A stretch of 64,000 nt of DNA from Taenia hydatigena (Eukaryota; Platyhelminthes; Cestoda; Cyclophyllidea; Taeniidae): the NCBI GenBank assembly GCA_036345935.2, contig JADWOT020000005.1:7063960-7127959 (forward strand), in the 5' to 3' direction. The position numbers and the translations under genes were made by a program. Of the stretch, positions 39,966 through 51,773 are shown in pieces (position 1 is the first letter of the stretch; every line of letters starts with the position of its first letter). Below the pieces are notes generated by a model that saw nothing but the letters and a program-made list of their open reading frames with translations, searched no databases and was not told the DNA's origin.

Positions 39966-40880
39966 CTAAAAGGATAAAAATTAGTGCATATACCTTTAAT
40001 TTGGAAACAAGAATGCGAATGATAACAAGGAGTATTCCTCAGAGAAAATTACTGAAACTGTATACATAACGAAATAAGGCGAAGCAACACCACCTTAGAG
40101 TGAGGAGTAAGTCAAAGTGTGCATACTTAATAACATGCGTCTAGGTTCAGACCAAAATATGAAGTGTATTCACATTAGAAAAACCTACGAAAAAATGACT
40201 CTTTTCAACTTTGCTGCAGGTTCCTGGTTGAATAAAAAATCGTGAAGATCAACGGAAAAAGTCAGATGGCTATATTAAAATACCGTTTGAGATAAATCTA
40301 GACTTAAAATTGGCAACGCTAGGCTGTTTCGAGATGCTCTGCCCAAAATAAGCCACTTATTGCTATTTAAGTCAATACCTCCAAGAAGTAAAAGAATAAT
40401 TTAAATTGCCACATGGGATTGGGTAACAATAATGACGAAACAAAACTCTGCTCGAATGCACTTATCAAGAAAATAGTAAAAAATGTCGAAAACAAATCAT
40501 AACCGATAAAAAGCACAATATCTAATGGTTTCAATCTGAACGAATCAAGCTGTTCATTAAAACCAAACTACGAAGGGGAATTATTAAAGGAAACTATGGG
40601 GAAATGTCAAAATTTACCAACCAAAAGAATAACTTGATACACGTCCCATGGAACAAGTTTAAAAGCGGTTGGACAGAAAAAAATATATTGTTGCTTGGGT
40701 GTGTGCGTGTCTGATTGGCCCCACAAACAGACAGACGAAATTGATGGGTGGCTGCCTTCGAGAGGTTAAGCAAAGACGCCATCAAAGTGAAGGTAAGTGC
40801 TTTGAAACCAGTTAAGGAGAAAAAACGGTAGAGTTTACAGACACCCCAGAAAAAGGCGGATAGAAGAAACGTCGATTGTA

Positions 40881-40886
40881 TTTAAT
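40881..40886 (-). terminator. Probable polyadenylation signal of Nup107 (ATTAAA)
   Basis: On the minus strand ATTAAA lies 68 bases beyond the Nup107 stop codon, a normal position for a metazoan cleavage signal. There is no transcript support. Confidence 0.4.
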
Positions 40887-40953
40887 CAGACATGTTTTAA
40901 AAGGCATGGTACAGCAATAACAATTGAAATTACAGGGGTGGGGACACCTGGAC

Positions 40954-43900
40954 TCAATTTACGCTGTAGCCGAGAGCATCCCCGCAGGTCTCTTGCATAT
41001 GAAGCATCGATTCCTGGAGCTGTTCAAGAAGTGTCTGCATCTGACATTCGTTGAAGAGCTACAAAAAACAGTTGCACTTATAGGATAGTGATATCAATGG
41101 AAGAAAAACTTCTAAGCATTGTGGTACCTATTTCTGTCACTGATCAGGGGCAACAGCGACGTCAAATGGACCTGCCTATTTATAGCTTAATTCCTCCATC
41201 GAGGTAAGGGTTAAGGGCGCTAATTATCGCTCCCACGGGATGCTTTATGAAACAGTTCCCCAAAGTATTAAAAGTCCCGCCACCAGGCAAATTGTTCTTA
41301 ACCGGCACCAACTTATGGGACTCGTTCAAGCTCATACAAAACACCTTGGCTTTTCTGCCACTCACAACCTGCAAAAATGTAATATGATAAAAGTGTATTG
41401 TTCAAAGGACATTTCTAACAGCACAATAAGCATTGTAATTAGTGCATTTCAGGCCAATCAAGATTGAGGGAGGCTGTCAAAACTAACCCTGCACATTAGA
41501 AACTACAACAACAACAATGGTATCGTGCATAGAATACTGGCAGTAGATACATGGTTTTAAAAAAAACAGCCAACCTCCCTCAGTCAATGTGAACTACTAG
41601 AATTTTTTCCTGGTTTGCGCCACCCATGTGGGATTTCGCAGAGTAAAGGAGAATGTGATAATTGGACCAGACAGCAAAGGAGGGTAGATGTTGGCGGTAA
41701 GATTTGTACCTCCCCGATGCAAACGTAAATTTGGTTAACACTGAAGGTCTTTTTGGATGGAAGTGAATGAGGAATATCCGAAAAAAAATCAAGAAGTAGT
41801 ACATCTTGTGCCGCTTCCGTCTTTCACCTGATCAGAAGACCACCTTTGCACCCACATTAATGAGTGATTGATGTCTAATTTAACGAACCAAATAGAATTT
41901 TCATGGTTTAAATGAAAAGGGCAGTCAATTTAATCCAGTGAAGGTATTTTAAATCAATTTTTAAATTAAAAGTAACGATTCATCCCAGGTGTTTGTATAT
42001 GCAACATGAGTGGCCAAAGTACAATGGGGGTGGCACATGTATTAGCTTTTGACTGATTCCTTTAGGAGGAACTTTATCGTCTGCATTTATTTCAGCAGTT
42101 TGGAAATGCCCAGCGCTTGAAATCTTGCATGAAAAAAAACATACTAATACCCCGCGAAGTATTCACCTAGCCATTTCCAATACGAGCGTCACCAATAACT
42201 AAACTAGCATACCAGATAACATGAATGTCGCAGAGTAGGGTGGACAATAGGGGAGGACGTGAGATATAACCTCATTTCACCACTTATACGGGCATCAAAA
42301 GGGGGGCAAGCTGGGCCAATAGATCACGTTCCGATAGTGGTCTGCCTAAAAAAACATGAGTTCAATGGCAGATCCAGGAAACCAACCTTGAAAATCCCCA
42401 ATTGAGAGTCAGCCACGAGGTCAACAAGGCGAACGCACTCAGCGTGACGGTCAGTAAGCTTAAAGACCTTGATCAACATGAAGACGACCTCGCGAAGACA
42501 GGTCTCACGAAGGATGATCATCTGAAGCTTGCGAGAGTGTGGCGAGTCCCCGAGGCCGGCGATACCCAATCCCCCGCTCCCCTCTTCCTCGTCCTCCTCC
42601 ACATCCTCCCCTTCTACCACCGCCGCAGAACCAAACATTCCAGTGACATCGATTTCGCTGGGGGTCGTGGCATGGGAGTGAAGAATTGCTGCGTCCACCA
42701 ACCACCCAGGAGATTCGTAGGTCAGCAAAGATTCGAGTTGCTTGACCAAGGACTGAGGAGCACATGGGTACTGTTAAACAATCACTCCGGAAAGAGTAGC
42801 GTGTTTATAACCGTGTAGCCTACCACTTAACAAACTTAAAATTACTTGGTATCAATGCCTATAATTATAATCCATGGTTCTACTCTAGAGATCTCCCACA
42901 TCATCACCATAAAGGTATTCGTGAGAATCCAAGTTTAGGATTCGGAGATAGCTCAGGTATTACTCATACTCAAGTTTACGTTGCTATTTGAAAAAAAAGA
43001 ATAGAGAATCTTGCAACCATTAAGCATATACCATTTCCAGAACATGCTAGTGCTGTCCTTTGGCGCCAAAAGGAACATTTTTCTAAGTTTAAAACACAAG
43101 TAATATGTGTCTAGACTCTCATCCGAATCAAGCTGTCATCAAACTTAGACCAAGAATTGAATTCAATGAGTTAATTTCTCACGATAGTTGCGATGAAAAT
43201 AGAATTGCAACTTGTTTGACTAATGTACCATTAAACAACGTAAATAAAACAGAATTAAGTCATGTATTTCGTGTTTTAGCTGAGAATCAGCATGGGGGAA
43301 ATCGGTGATTTCACCATTGAACACCAAGTAAATCATAAACTCCAGAAAAGTGTCACACTAACACCATTCCGAGATGGGGTTTGAATTAAAGCAAATGCCT
43401 TTTCGAGTATGTGAGGAAAAATTTTCCTGCTTAGGAAGAGATAAAATTGTGTGCACGGACAAAGTTCTGTAGTACTTTTGCGAAAATGGCTGTAGTAGTT
43501 TTCATCCAAAAATGAGGCATAGCGTTTGAGCCCAGAAATGCATGACTTCATGCGGACATTAAGCCCATTTGGTTGAGCATGAAACAGATTCCTTACCATA
43601 ACAGTTTTGACTCCACTCTAAATCAAATTTGTCGCACAGAAAATTGAGCTAATAACACTAGCATTCTTTTACCTAAACCAATGTTTTGGTCTGATCATGG
43701 CACAAATAAGAGGCGGAAGAGTGACTTTGAGTACTGACGGTAGGGAAGCAAACAAAAGAAAAAAAGTAATTAGGCAAAGCAGAGAACATAAGGAAAGCAT
43801 TTCTCTCGGATATCATTCTAGTATTTCCTAATTGCATCCGACAGAACGCATCCAGATTAAGGAAACTATTAGTACTTCATTGTCCTCTTCGCCTTTCAAC

Positions 43901-46900
43901 TCAATTGTTTTCTGAGATAAAAAACCGAAAATAGATTAGCGTAGATGACAACAAAAAGATCGGTCTTGCACAGAAAAATGCTTATCACAACGTATAGGAT
44001 ATAGCAGAGAGGAAACTTAGCATTTGAGGGTGCCACTCCCAACGACTGACTAGCAATGGGGAGCGATGGGTGAACATACCAAAGTGGAGAGCTCGATCTC
44101 GTGATTCCAACATTCGAGGCGCGCTTGAAAATTCTTCTCCGCCTCTTCGGCTGCCACACGCTCCGCCAAAGAACCAAGGATGCCAGCGCTGCTTTTTGTG
44201 GCAGGAGGAGTTGGCTTTTCCGAATGTATGCGCACATACCATTGATCGAAAGCTTCCTTAAAAGAGTGCAACATAGAAGTCGATCATTTCAATGAAAAAT
44301 TTCGTTTAAAAGTTAAGAGCCTTTTGAACATAAATCATTCGAGAGGCAGCAGTTTGGAGTACACTATTCTGGATTGCGTGGCATGAAAAAACCTCAAAAT
44401 AAGTACAATCAAAACTTTACTAAGTGTTGCAAATAAATTACTAGGCTGATCAATGGTGGGAGTGCCTTTTACCTCAACTTTCTTTGGTGTCAAATCTACT
44501 TTTAGATAAAGTAGGCAAAAATTGGAGATTCGCCATCTTCATAGATGGAAACAGTTTTGTAGTTTGGCACAAAATCCATAAAAGTTCTTTAAAGGTACTT
44601 AACCAAAGCTAAAATCAAAATCAACCTGCAATCACCCAAAAACCTACTTAACCTATATAAATGAAAGCCAGTCCAATTACACATGGTACAACGAAACAGT
44701 CCAAGGTTGGTTCCTTCTCAACAGCCAAAAAGATGCATGCCAAGTGGTAAAATTTTCACGATACAATTACCACCATCGTAATAATAGCATTTGCACGCAA
44801 TGGATTTTAGCCACAAGCATAATCCGTCAATTCTTCCAAACTCTATCGAAAGGATCCTTACTTTATGAGATGCTGTAATCCTGGCAATGATAGGCATTGC
44901 AAAAAATGCCACGAGAACTTCAGTCCTTAAAATTAGACGATTCAAAACAACATCACGCAAAAACCCAGGAACGCATTTACGAAATGCTCGCCAAAGAATA
45001 AAGTTATGGGAATTTAATGTGCCGAAATGCTATAATGGGCGTTCAGTATAACTATTTTTTGCAAAAAAAAACGAAATTAAGTCATGGATTTGTTCGAATA
45101 TACTTGCCGGACACAACCTGAAACAAATCAGATAACCGAAAAAGGCTCTAACAGTTATCAATATAATCTGACCCGTGTCCTGCAGTAACATAGAAACTTT
45201 TCAAGTCTATGTTATTGTTTGTATTCACTCATTACAAAACACACGTCAAGACGCCAATCCTCCTCGTACAGTACTCATTATTGTCATCGCTACTATTTCC
45301 CTGCCACTTAGAACTCGTATGCAATGTCGGTCGAATCTAACGTAATTCGAGATTGTTTGCCTCGCGAACTGAGTTTGACTCGATGACAAGTCTATTGAAG
45401 CTTCTCCTCGAACCCGTTGCATAGCATTTGCGCTGGCAGAACGCACCGCACACACAACCAAGTGAGTTGAGCGAACACCACTTGATTTTTGGTGACGATG
45501 AGTCACTCGGAGATAGATGCATCATGTTCACGAAGAACCTCGGTTCTTGATATTGTCCAATAGTTGCATCGCTACCACTGATAATAAAAACGGTAGCAGT
45601 TATCGCGGCAATAACAACTTTCAGCAGTGTTGCACATGTGGAGTGACGAAGCAGTTGGTTTGCACCTACATCTCACAGGGGCAGAGGGGGAAGGAGAGAA
45701 TTCGCAGAACCTGAGCAAATGAGTTCCATCCACATGCATTAACAAGTGACAATGAGTGTCGAAGAATGTCAATTTGTAATTTACTTCTTTTACGATACAC
45801 CAATGCGTCACCATCAAATTGTCTGCCAACTGACTTGTAGTGAGTGGTAGATCATTGCTCCTCTCCACACGATCCGCCCAATACCCATTCCACACTTATC
45901 AAGCACGCACCACTTCGTTTTCGCAAGACCACTCTTTGTATGTGTGTGATGAAGTTGGAAGAAAAGTGTTCACTAGGAGTTGTTGACTTGGTGAGAGACA
46001 AGCAGTTGGGACTGAGATCGATCTACTTCTCGTTCAGACGCATCCAGAAGTGGTCTGTCGGAGGAGTCCCAATCTTACAAGACCACATCCAGTCGCGAAG
46101 CTTACCCGTGGGAAGATTTGCACTTTGGGATGGGAGGCTAGAATGGGATGGGCTAGGTAGGAAGAGGGAGGGAGGGAGGCGGGAAAGAGGGGAGGGAGGG
46201 AGGGAGGAAGCGGGGACGCTACCTCATCCTCACCTTCCGTATTCCACTCATATTTCTTCAAGTGATGACTATCACCTTTTCTTGCCATTAGACAGTCACA
46301 CACGAGATGGAATAGGCAGTTGGGAAATAAAGGCAAGACGGGAAGGGGTGACTGGAGGTAGTTTTTTGTTCTGGAGACAGAACTCTTTTAAAGAGTTGAA
46401 CTGGCAGGCTAATTTATCGTTTGAAGAGGCTCGTGAATTGTAATGGTGAATGTTTGAATAAGTAATGTATTTTAAGAGGCTTTTTGTAGTTATTATTGTC
46501 AAAACGAGAAACCACTCGCACTTATTTGTTACCGCGTGTATCAGAAATAATTTGTTTTATTGAGGTATATTTTTTCATTTGATAAACATCAGATCTGTTG
46601 GGACATATAGCCCAATTATAGAAAAATAATGGCACTATATACCTTACGATCAAACCACGAATTAACATTCCAAAACTTACACACAATAAACTCGCCTATA
46701 TATTTGTATCAAAACGAAAGTGAAATTTATTACGGAAGCTAGCACTATGAAACGCACATTGCAGCTACATGCATAAGTAACATTAAAGCAATAAAAAGTT
46801 AGCGTACCCGGGCCTGGAGATAGAGGACGAGGGCTTCGTGTTCGCGAACGGTATTAGAAAGCCAGGGAGGGACAGCGGCCCGGGCAACCTCCACGCCAAA

Positions 46901-49900
46901 GTCCTCCTCTGCCTGGAGGAGCTTTAGTTTCAACTGGTCGCACAAGGCCAGCGGCAGACGGTCGAGGAGAGCCCTGGCGGCACGCAGCTTGCGCATGGCA
47001 ATAAATAGGCGGATAAGGCTGTTGGCGAGCACCAACAATTCGCCGCGCTGCGCCCGATCGTGTGCCAACCAGTCGAGGGCAGCGATGCGAGCCTTGTCCA
47101 CCTGCGTAAGGTAGGCTACCACATCACCGCCCACGATATCAGTGATGCCATTTGAGGTCGGCAGTGGTGTTGCGGCATTCAATACACCCTCCTCCAAGTT
47201 CTCTTGTTCATCAAATCGACGACGAACTATCCGGATTACCGCTCGCGTAATACTTTGTACGTTTAGACCGGCGGCGTCTGCGTACTCAAGACACTGACTA
47301 CAATCCTCTGGTTTCTTGAGGCCTATCAACAAATTGTCTTTCTAGTCATTCACAGACACCTAGATCATCTGCAAATCATAAGGTACATAAAGTACAAATG
47401 TAAAGTCTCTTACTTATCCCCAAAATTTCACCAAGTATAAGCAAGGAACCGATAAAGCGATTTAAATAACATTAAAAAATTGAAGGAACCACTAAGGCCG
47501 GTGTCAGTTTGTCTTGGCTCACTTTTAGGACACCAAAGTACTTCAAGCAAAAGTCGCCTAAAATCTAAAAGATATTTTGAGTAAATAGTAATTAATAAAA
47601 TTCATATAAAAGTTGAATCTAGGGCTCAACATATGAGTACGCACGTAAGCACAAATATCGCGAACACTTGCTGTTTATTATCATTAAAATCTGATTAACC
47701 GTCGGCTTAATCATTGAATGTAACGAAGCCAGCAGCAATATAACAATCACATTTGAAAATGGAATATATTCATTAATCTTAGAAATTTATGCAGCGCACA
47801 ATTGCTCTCGAGCTCAAAAACATCTTCCACAAACACTAAATCTGAGGGGAATATAAAAAACTACGTTCAAAAGTTAGCAGACGTGAAGGCGAGGAAAAAG
47901 AAATGTCTCCAAGTTACCCCCGATGTGCGAAACGAAACACTAATCTGGGCGCATTTAACTAGTTGATTACGACTAATTCCGGCCACAGCCTTGAAAACCC
48001 AATATCAACTAGAAAATTCCTCTCACAATTCAGATGGAGCAAATGAAAGGTGGCTTACTGGAGAGAAAAGAGGCATACCAGCGTGTTTGCCGCACTGGAG
48101 AAGTGAGCTGAGCAACGTAGGATGCAACTAGCGAATATCGTCGTCCCACAATGAGTGTAATTATATAGACTTCAAAAACAGCGTTGCAGGGCTCGTCCTG
48201 TGAAAAGAACAAAGTCATTAATTACAAGTCTCCATCGAGCGGTCGTTTCCCCATGTAACTATTGCCAAAGAGACGATCGAAATCAGCATTATCACTACAA
48301 AACGAAACAGATTCCCGCAATTAGAATGGAGTTATGATGTGAATGTTAAAGATGCTTACTGGAAGACCTGTTTCCAGGAGCCGAAGACAGAGTACAAAGT
48401 GAGCCAAGAAGCGGAGAACTTGACAATCCACCTCATCCAGTGTAAGCTGATCCGGCCAATTCGCATTGGTGACGCCTGAGGCTAAAATCTCGCGAATCGG
48501 TGCTGGAATAAAAAGCGGTGCAACGGAGGCCAAGGCTGTCAACAGTTCTGCAAGTAAAAACATCGAAAGACGCAGGTTAACAAAACGAAACCCATCCAAA
48601 TGCTATTTAGGGTCAAACTTTCATTTATAAAGTTGCCACGATTTACGGATTGACAGTTTGCATTAAAATAAACATGCAGTCAAGCAGATTGACACTTTGG
48701 ATACCTGAATATTCTCTGAGAGCAACTCCCCTGCATATGGCATAAAACATAGCCTGTATGAGCATATGACGACTGGGTGGGGAATCAGAACCACCCAATG
48801 ATTTTGTTTCATTGATTTCGTTGCGATAGAGGAAAGTTGAAATCTCCGAAGGGCGAAGGGTCGGAGCAGTGAAACTGGAACCCTCCTCAACGACCCTGAA
48901 GAGGTAATTGATAGGACACCACCCAAGAGCAGTTTCCGCCTTCGAGAAGGCTTCTGATAAGGTCCACGAGCCTGGCAACCAGGCCGAGTTGGGCAGCTGC
49001 AGACCCATATCCTCGATTTCAAAGTCCTTTTGTGGACGTCCCAATACCGACTAAAGCATTTTAAAATTTAAGTTCCTCAAGATAATAATACCCTCAGAAA
49101 CTTGGAACTCAATAAGGCGGAGTCGCTTACCAACGTATCGGCTCTAGGTCCACAGTCAATTTTTGTTCGCAAAGTGGCATCAACTCGAGATTCGACAAGA
49201 GCACGACAATGCGCCCATAACAAGTCCTCCCAGCTACCAGAAGTCATAGCTCGCAGTAACGCGCTAAGGTTGCCCGACTGAGCAGCAAACATTGCACGCT
49301 CGTAGGGATTTAGAGCCGGCTAGATAAACAAAATCAGACGTGAGTGTCTACTATTAAAAGAAAAAGTAGGAAATCCAAAACCAACATTTTCAGAATTCCA
49401 CCAGGCGACGCACTTGCTCAGCACGCGGGTTGAGTTGCCTTCAACATGATTATTTGGTTGAGCGCTGTCCTCGGATAAATAGCTGCTGTGAAATGGACGC
49501 CAACCCTCCATAGCAACGGCTCTAGTGATATCACCTCTCTGAAGACAAAGCCGCTGTGCCTACATTGAAAATAAACCCCTTCAGACGAAATGGCTGAAAG
49601 TTTGATAATAATACCCCACAAAAAAGAGCGCAACTCTTCCTGATTTTAAAACAAGTTAACTGGCAAGTCGCCCTCAACATCCCACTTAGGCTTAATTAAC
49701 AAAAGGAAATCTCGAGGACTTTGTGCAGTCATTTTAGTGTCTACGAAAATGGCAACGCAACAGTCGAGCATTCGTTCCACGGTTGGTGGGTACAAAAAAG
49801 TAGCTAATGAACCCCTTCCGAGACGATAGAACTGTGGACAACCAAAATACATATTTGATTCGCGATACGATGGTATCAACTTACTTGGATAGCATAACGA

Positions 49901-51681
49901 ATGATTGGGAGTGCAGTAATAACCCATGCAATCGCATTTGGAGATTCGCAAATTCAGAACTTCATCGGAACCCAACTCGTATGAACTCATATGTTTGTGC
50001 ACCTTTAAGTTGGTCGAATATCTATACCCTCGACGTGCAGAATGTGTTTTCCTTATCGGTCTTTAGCCTCGTTACATGGCTTCTGCAGCAAATGAAGATT
50101 ACCTGACAATGACAGAACGCCAGCCATTAAGTTTACTGCCCCATTTGTTACTCGATCTTACCTTAATTTGCGTTCGAAAGAAGGCGGCAGCCAATAGAAT
50201 GGTGTACTGTAGAAGGAACATTAGTGCACCATGCTGCATTTTTTTCCAGTATATGAGTCGCGTGATAACGTATTTTTGCGTCCACCATTTCTTATAAGGG
50301 TAATGTTTTAAGCTAACACTCAGACGAAATAAAAACGATTCGAGAGCACGAATCGGGTAAGGTTGGAGGTCAAATTCTAGAGCTAAGCAACCATTAGCTT
50401 TTTAGTAGCCAGTACCAGACGCTCGCACTTAGATAGGTTAATTAAAAGCATCCCGTTTAACTTAGGAAAAATGCTACGCTATGGTGAATCGAAGGAAAAT
50501 AAAAGAAAGCGTACCCTCTGCAAATCGCCGCCTCTGACGCACAAGAACAAATAATGCAGGTAACGACTTTCGTCCGATACGTCTTTTTGGGCCAGCTTGT
50601 CTCCACTGACGAGAGTCGCATCAGGAAACTATGAAGAGCGACGATCGATACGCGTTCATTGGTTATAATACTCAAAGACGAAACGAAACTCACCAATTGG
50701 GTAACCAAATGCTTGGATTTGAGTTCACTTTCATTCAAATTCTCCAAAAGGTGGAGCGTATTTTCCCTAACCCACATCACAGTTATATGAAATAAGCCAA
50801 CAGAAAGCACGAAAAGACGAAATGGCAATCAGCTCACCATACCGCAGTTTCGTTGAAGAGGCATTCATGTTTTTCTGCCACTTTGACTATTTCTTCTCGA
50901 ACCTCCCCTTCCAGCCAATCAACGACCACCTTAATTAGGGAAAATCTCAACTGAGAAAAAACGTTTTTAAAACTGCAGCCAAAAAAACGCTCGTTTGAGC
51001 ATACTCAAACACGAATGGACGTGGTAGCCAAAGGACCTACTTGCGTTTCCCGAAGGTCGTCATCCGTGTCATACAAATTATTGACAATGTCCTTTTCCGA
51101 GTGGTAATGCAGCTAAAGACAAGACTTTAAAGAAACCTATTGTTACAACTTTCAGCGGCTCCCTGCTTAATGAGTCTTTATGGCAGAGCCGATCGCTATA
51201 CAGAGCGTGCATTAGTCGCCAAGCTGACCGCTCTAAGCCAATTGCGTCGAAAAGGCAGGATTTAAAGTTGCTTCTAAACGTTGTTGGTATTAAAATCGGC
51301 AATATTTTACTTGAAGGAAAATGCAGACCGTCTATCCGGCCTTGGTAAAGCTGCAAAATATTCATTGGTAAGAAGTAAGTACTTTTCAGCCAAAGCAAGA
51401 GGATCTTCTTCCACTTGTTTCCAAGTATAGTGAAACTCGCCATACATCTCTGAAGCATCTTAAAAGACTCGTAAACGAAATCAAAGACCTACTTACCTTC
51501 CTTTATTGGCATTTCCACCGGAAAGCATGATCTATTGACAAGCGACCCGACCTGCAAGACCATGTATAATGAGGCTAAAACTTACACATGCTTCGCGATC
51601 ATCGTACAAATTGTCCTCTATGATATCTAGACGAGAAATGCCAATATCCCCTTCCGTTGGCGTACGACTAATGGAAAACAT
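40954..51681 (-). CDS. NUP107: Nuclear pore complex protein Nup107, 17 exons
   Basis: Structural subunit of the Nup107-160 Y complex of the nuclear pore (Nup84/Nup107 family). Minus-strand exons: 51681-51586 (ATG), 51551-51497, 51458-51311, 51273-51147, 51112-51041, 50950-50838, 50766-50694, 50628-50515, 49559-49386, 49319-49131, 49050-48705, 48547-48360, 48197-48059, 47337-46808, 44256-44080, 42752-42387 and 41058-40954. They total 3012 nt, or 1003 residues plus stop, with every phase consistent; human Nup107 is about 925. Family landmarks in order: AWRLMHALYSDR, VVVDWLEG, WENTLHLL, YLHYLFLCVRGGDL, AVAMEGWRPFH, GSWEDLLWAHCRALVESRVD, CLEYADAAGLNV, IAALDWLAHDRAQRGELL, LRETCLREVVFML, HAECVRLVDLVAD and a C terminus ending GDALGYSVN. 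Introns range from 34 nt to 2.55 kb, and the largest holds repeat copy B. The N terminus is uncertain: the same frame continues upstream across one TGA. Confidence 0.92.
45212..46498 (-). repeat. Interspersed repeat, copy B, inside a Nup107 intron
   Basis: Reverse-complement partner of 21228-22513. It sits in the 2551-nt Nup107 intron (44257-46807) and makes up half of it. Read along the Nup107 transcript it runs in the same direction as copy A on the plus strand. The bounding TTATTG (CAATAA on the other strand) is present at 45212-45217 and 46493-46498. By eye I find at least eleven substitutions and a small indel region against copy A, nearly all in the half near 45.2-45.8 kb. Unlike copy A, this end reads CAATAACAT and therefore lacks AATAAA, so it would not add a canonical poly(A) signal to the Nup107 pre-mRNA. 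Confidence 0.8.
46166..46215 (+). other. G-quadruplex-type G-tract within repeat copy B
   Basis: About ten runs of three or four G separated by A, C or AAAGA spacers on the plus strand (template for the Nup107 minus-strand transcript, which therefore carries the C-rich strand). The same tract occurs in copy A with G on the minus strand at 21508-21558. Ability to fold is inferred from the pattern only. Confidence 0.7.
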
Positions 51682-51773
51682 TCAACTATAAAAAATGGGG
51701 GAACTTAAAGACAGTTCATAGAGTGCGAGTGCCTTCTCATTGAGATAGTCTTGATAGCAGCATAAAAAGCGCT
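51682..51773 (-). other. In-frame extension upstream of the Nup107 ATG, broken by TGA
   Basis: On the minus strand, an acceptor-like site (attattatag) at 51774 is followed by 29 open codons and then TGA (51684-51682), which directly abuts the proposed Nup107 ATG in the same frame. The open codons include CYQDYLNEKALALYEL, which resembles the short conserved helix near the start of the structured part of Nup107 (a QEY...VFEL-like pattern in vertebrates). This may be a genuine N-terminal exon whose border I misplaced, a base error, or coincidence. No GT donor within it restores the frame. Confidence 0.3.

Noticed and set aside
40594..40785. Minus-strand ORF starting ATGGCG upstream of TDRD3, considered as an alternative first exon
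   Set aside because: Its stop and borders do not join in frame to the TDRD3 ATG exon, which already gives the family N terminus.
42844..43308. Several consecutive plus-strand open stretches in a Nup107 intron, considered as a decayed transposon or mitochondrial insert
   Set aside because: The frames shift and contain stops, and no transposase, reverse transcriptase or mitochondrial protein motif is recognisable.
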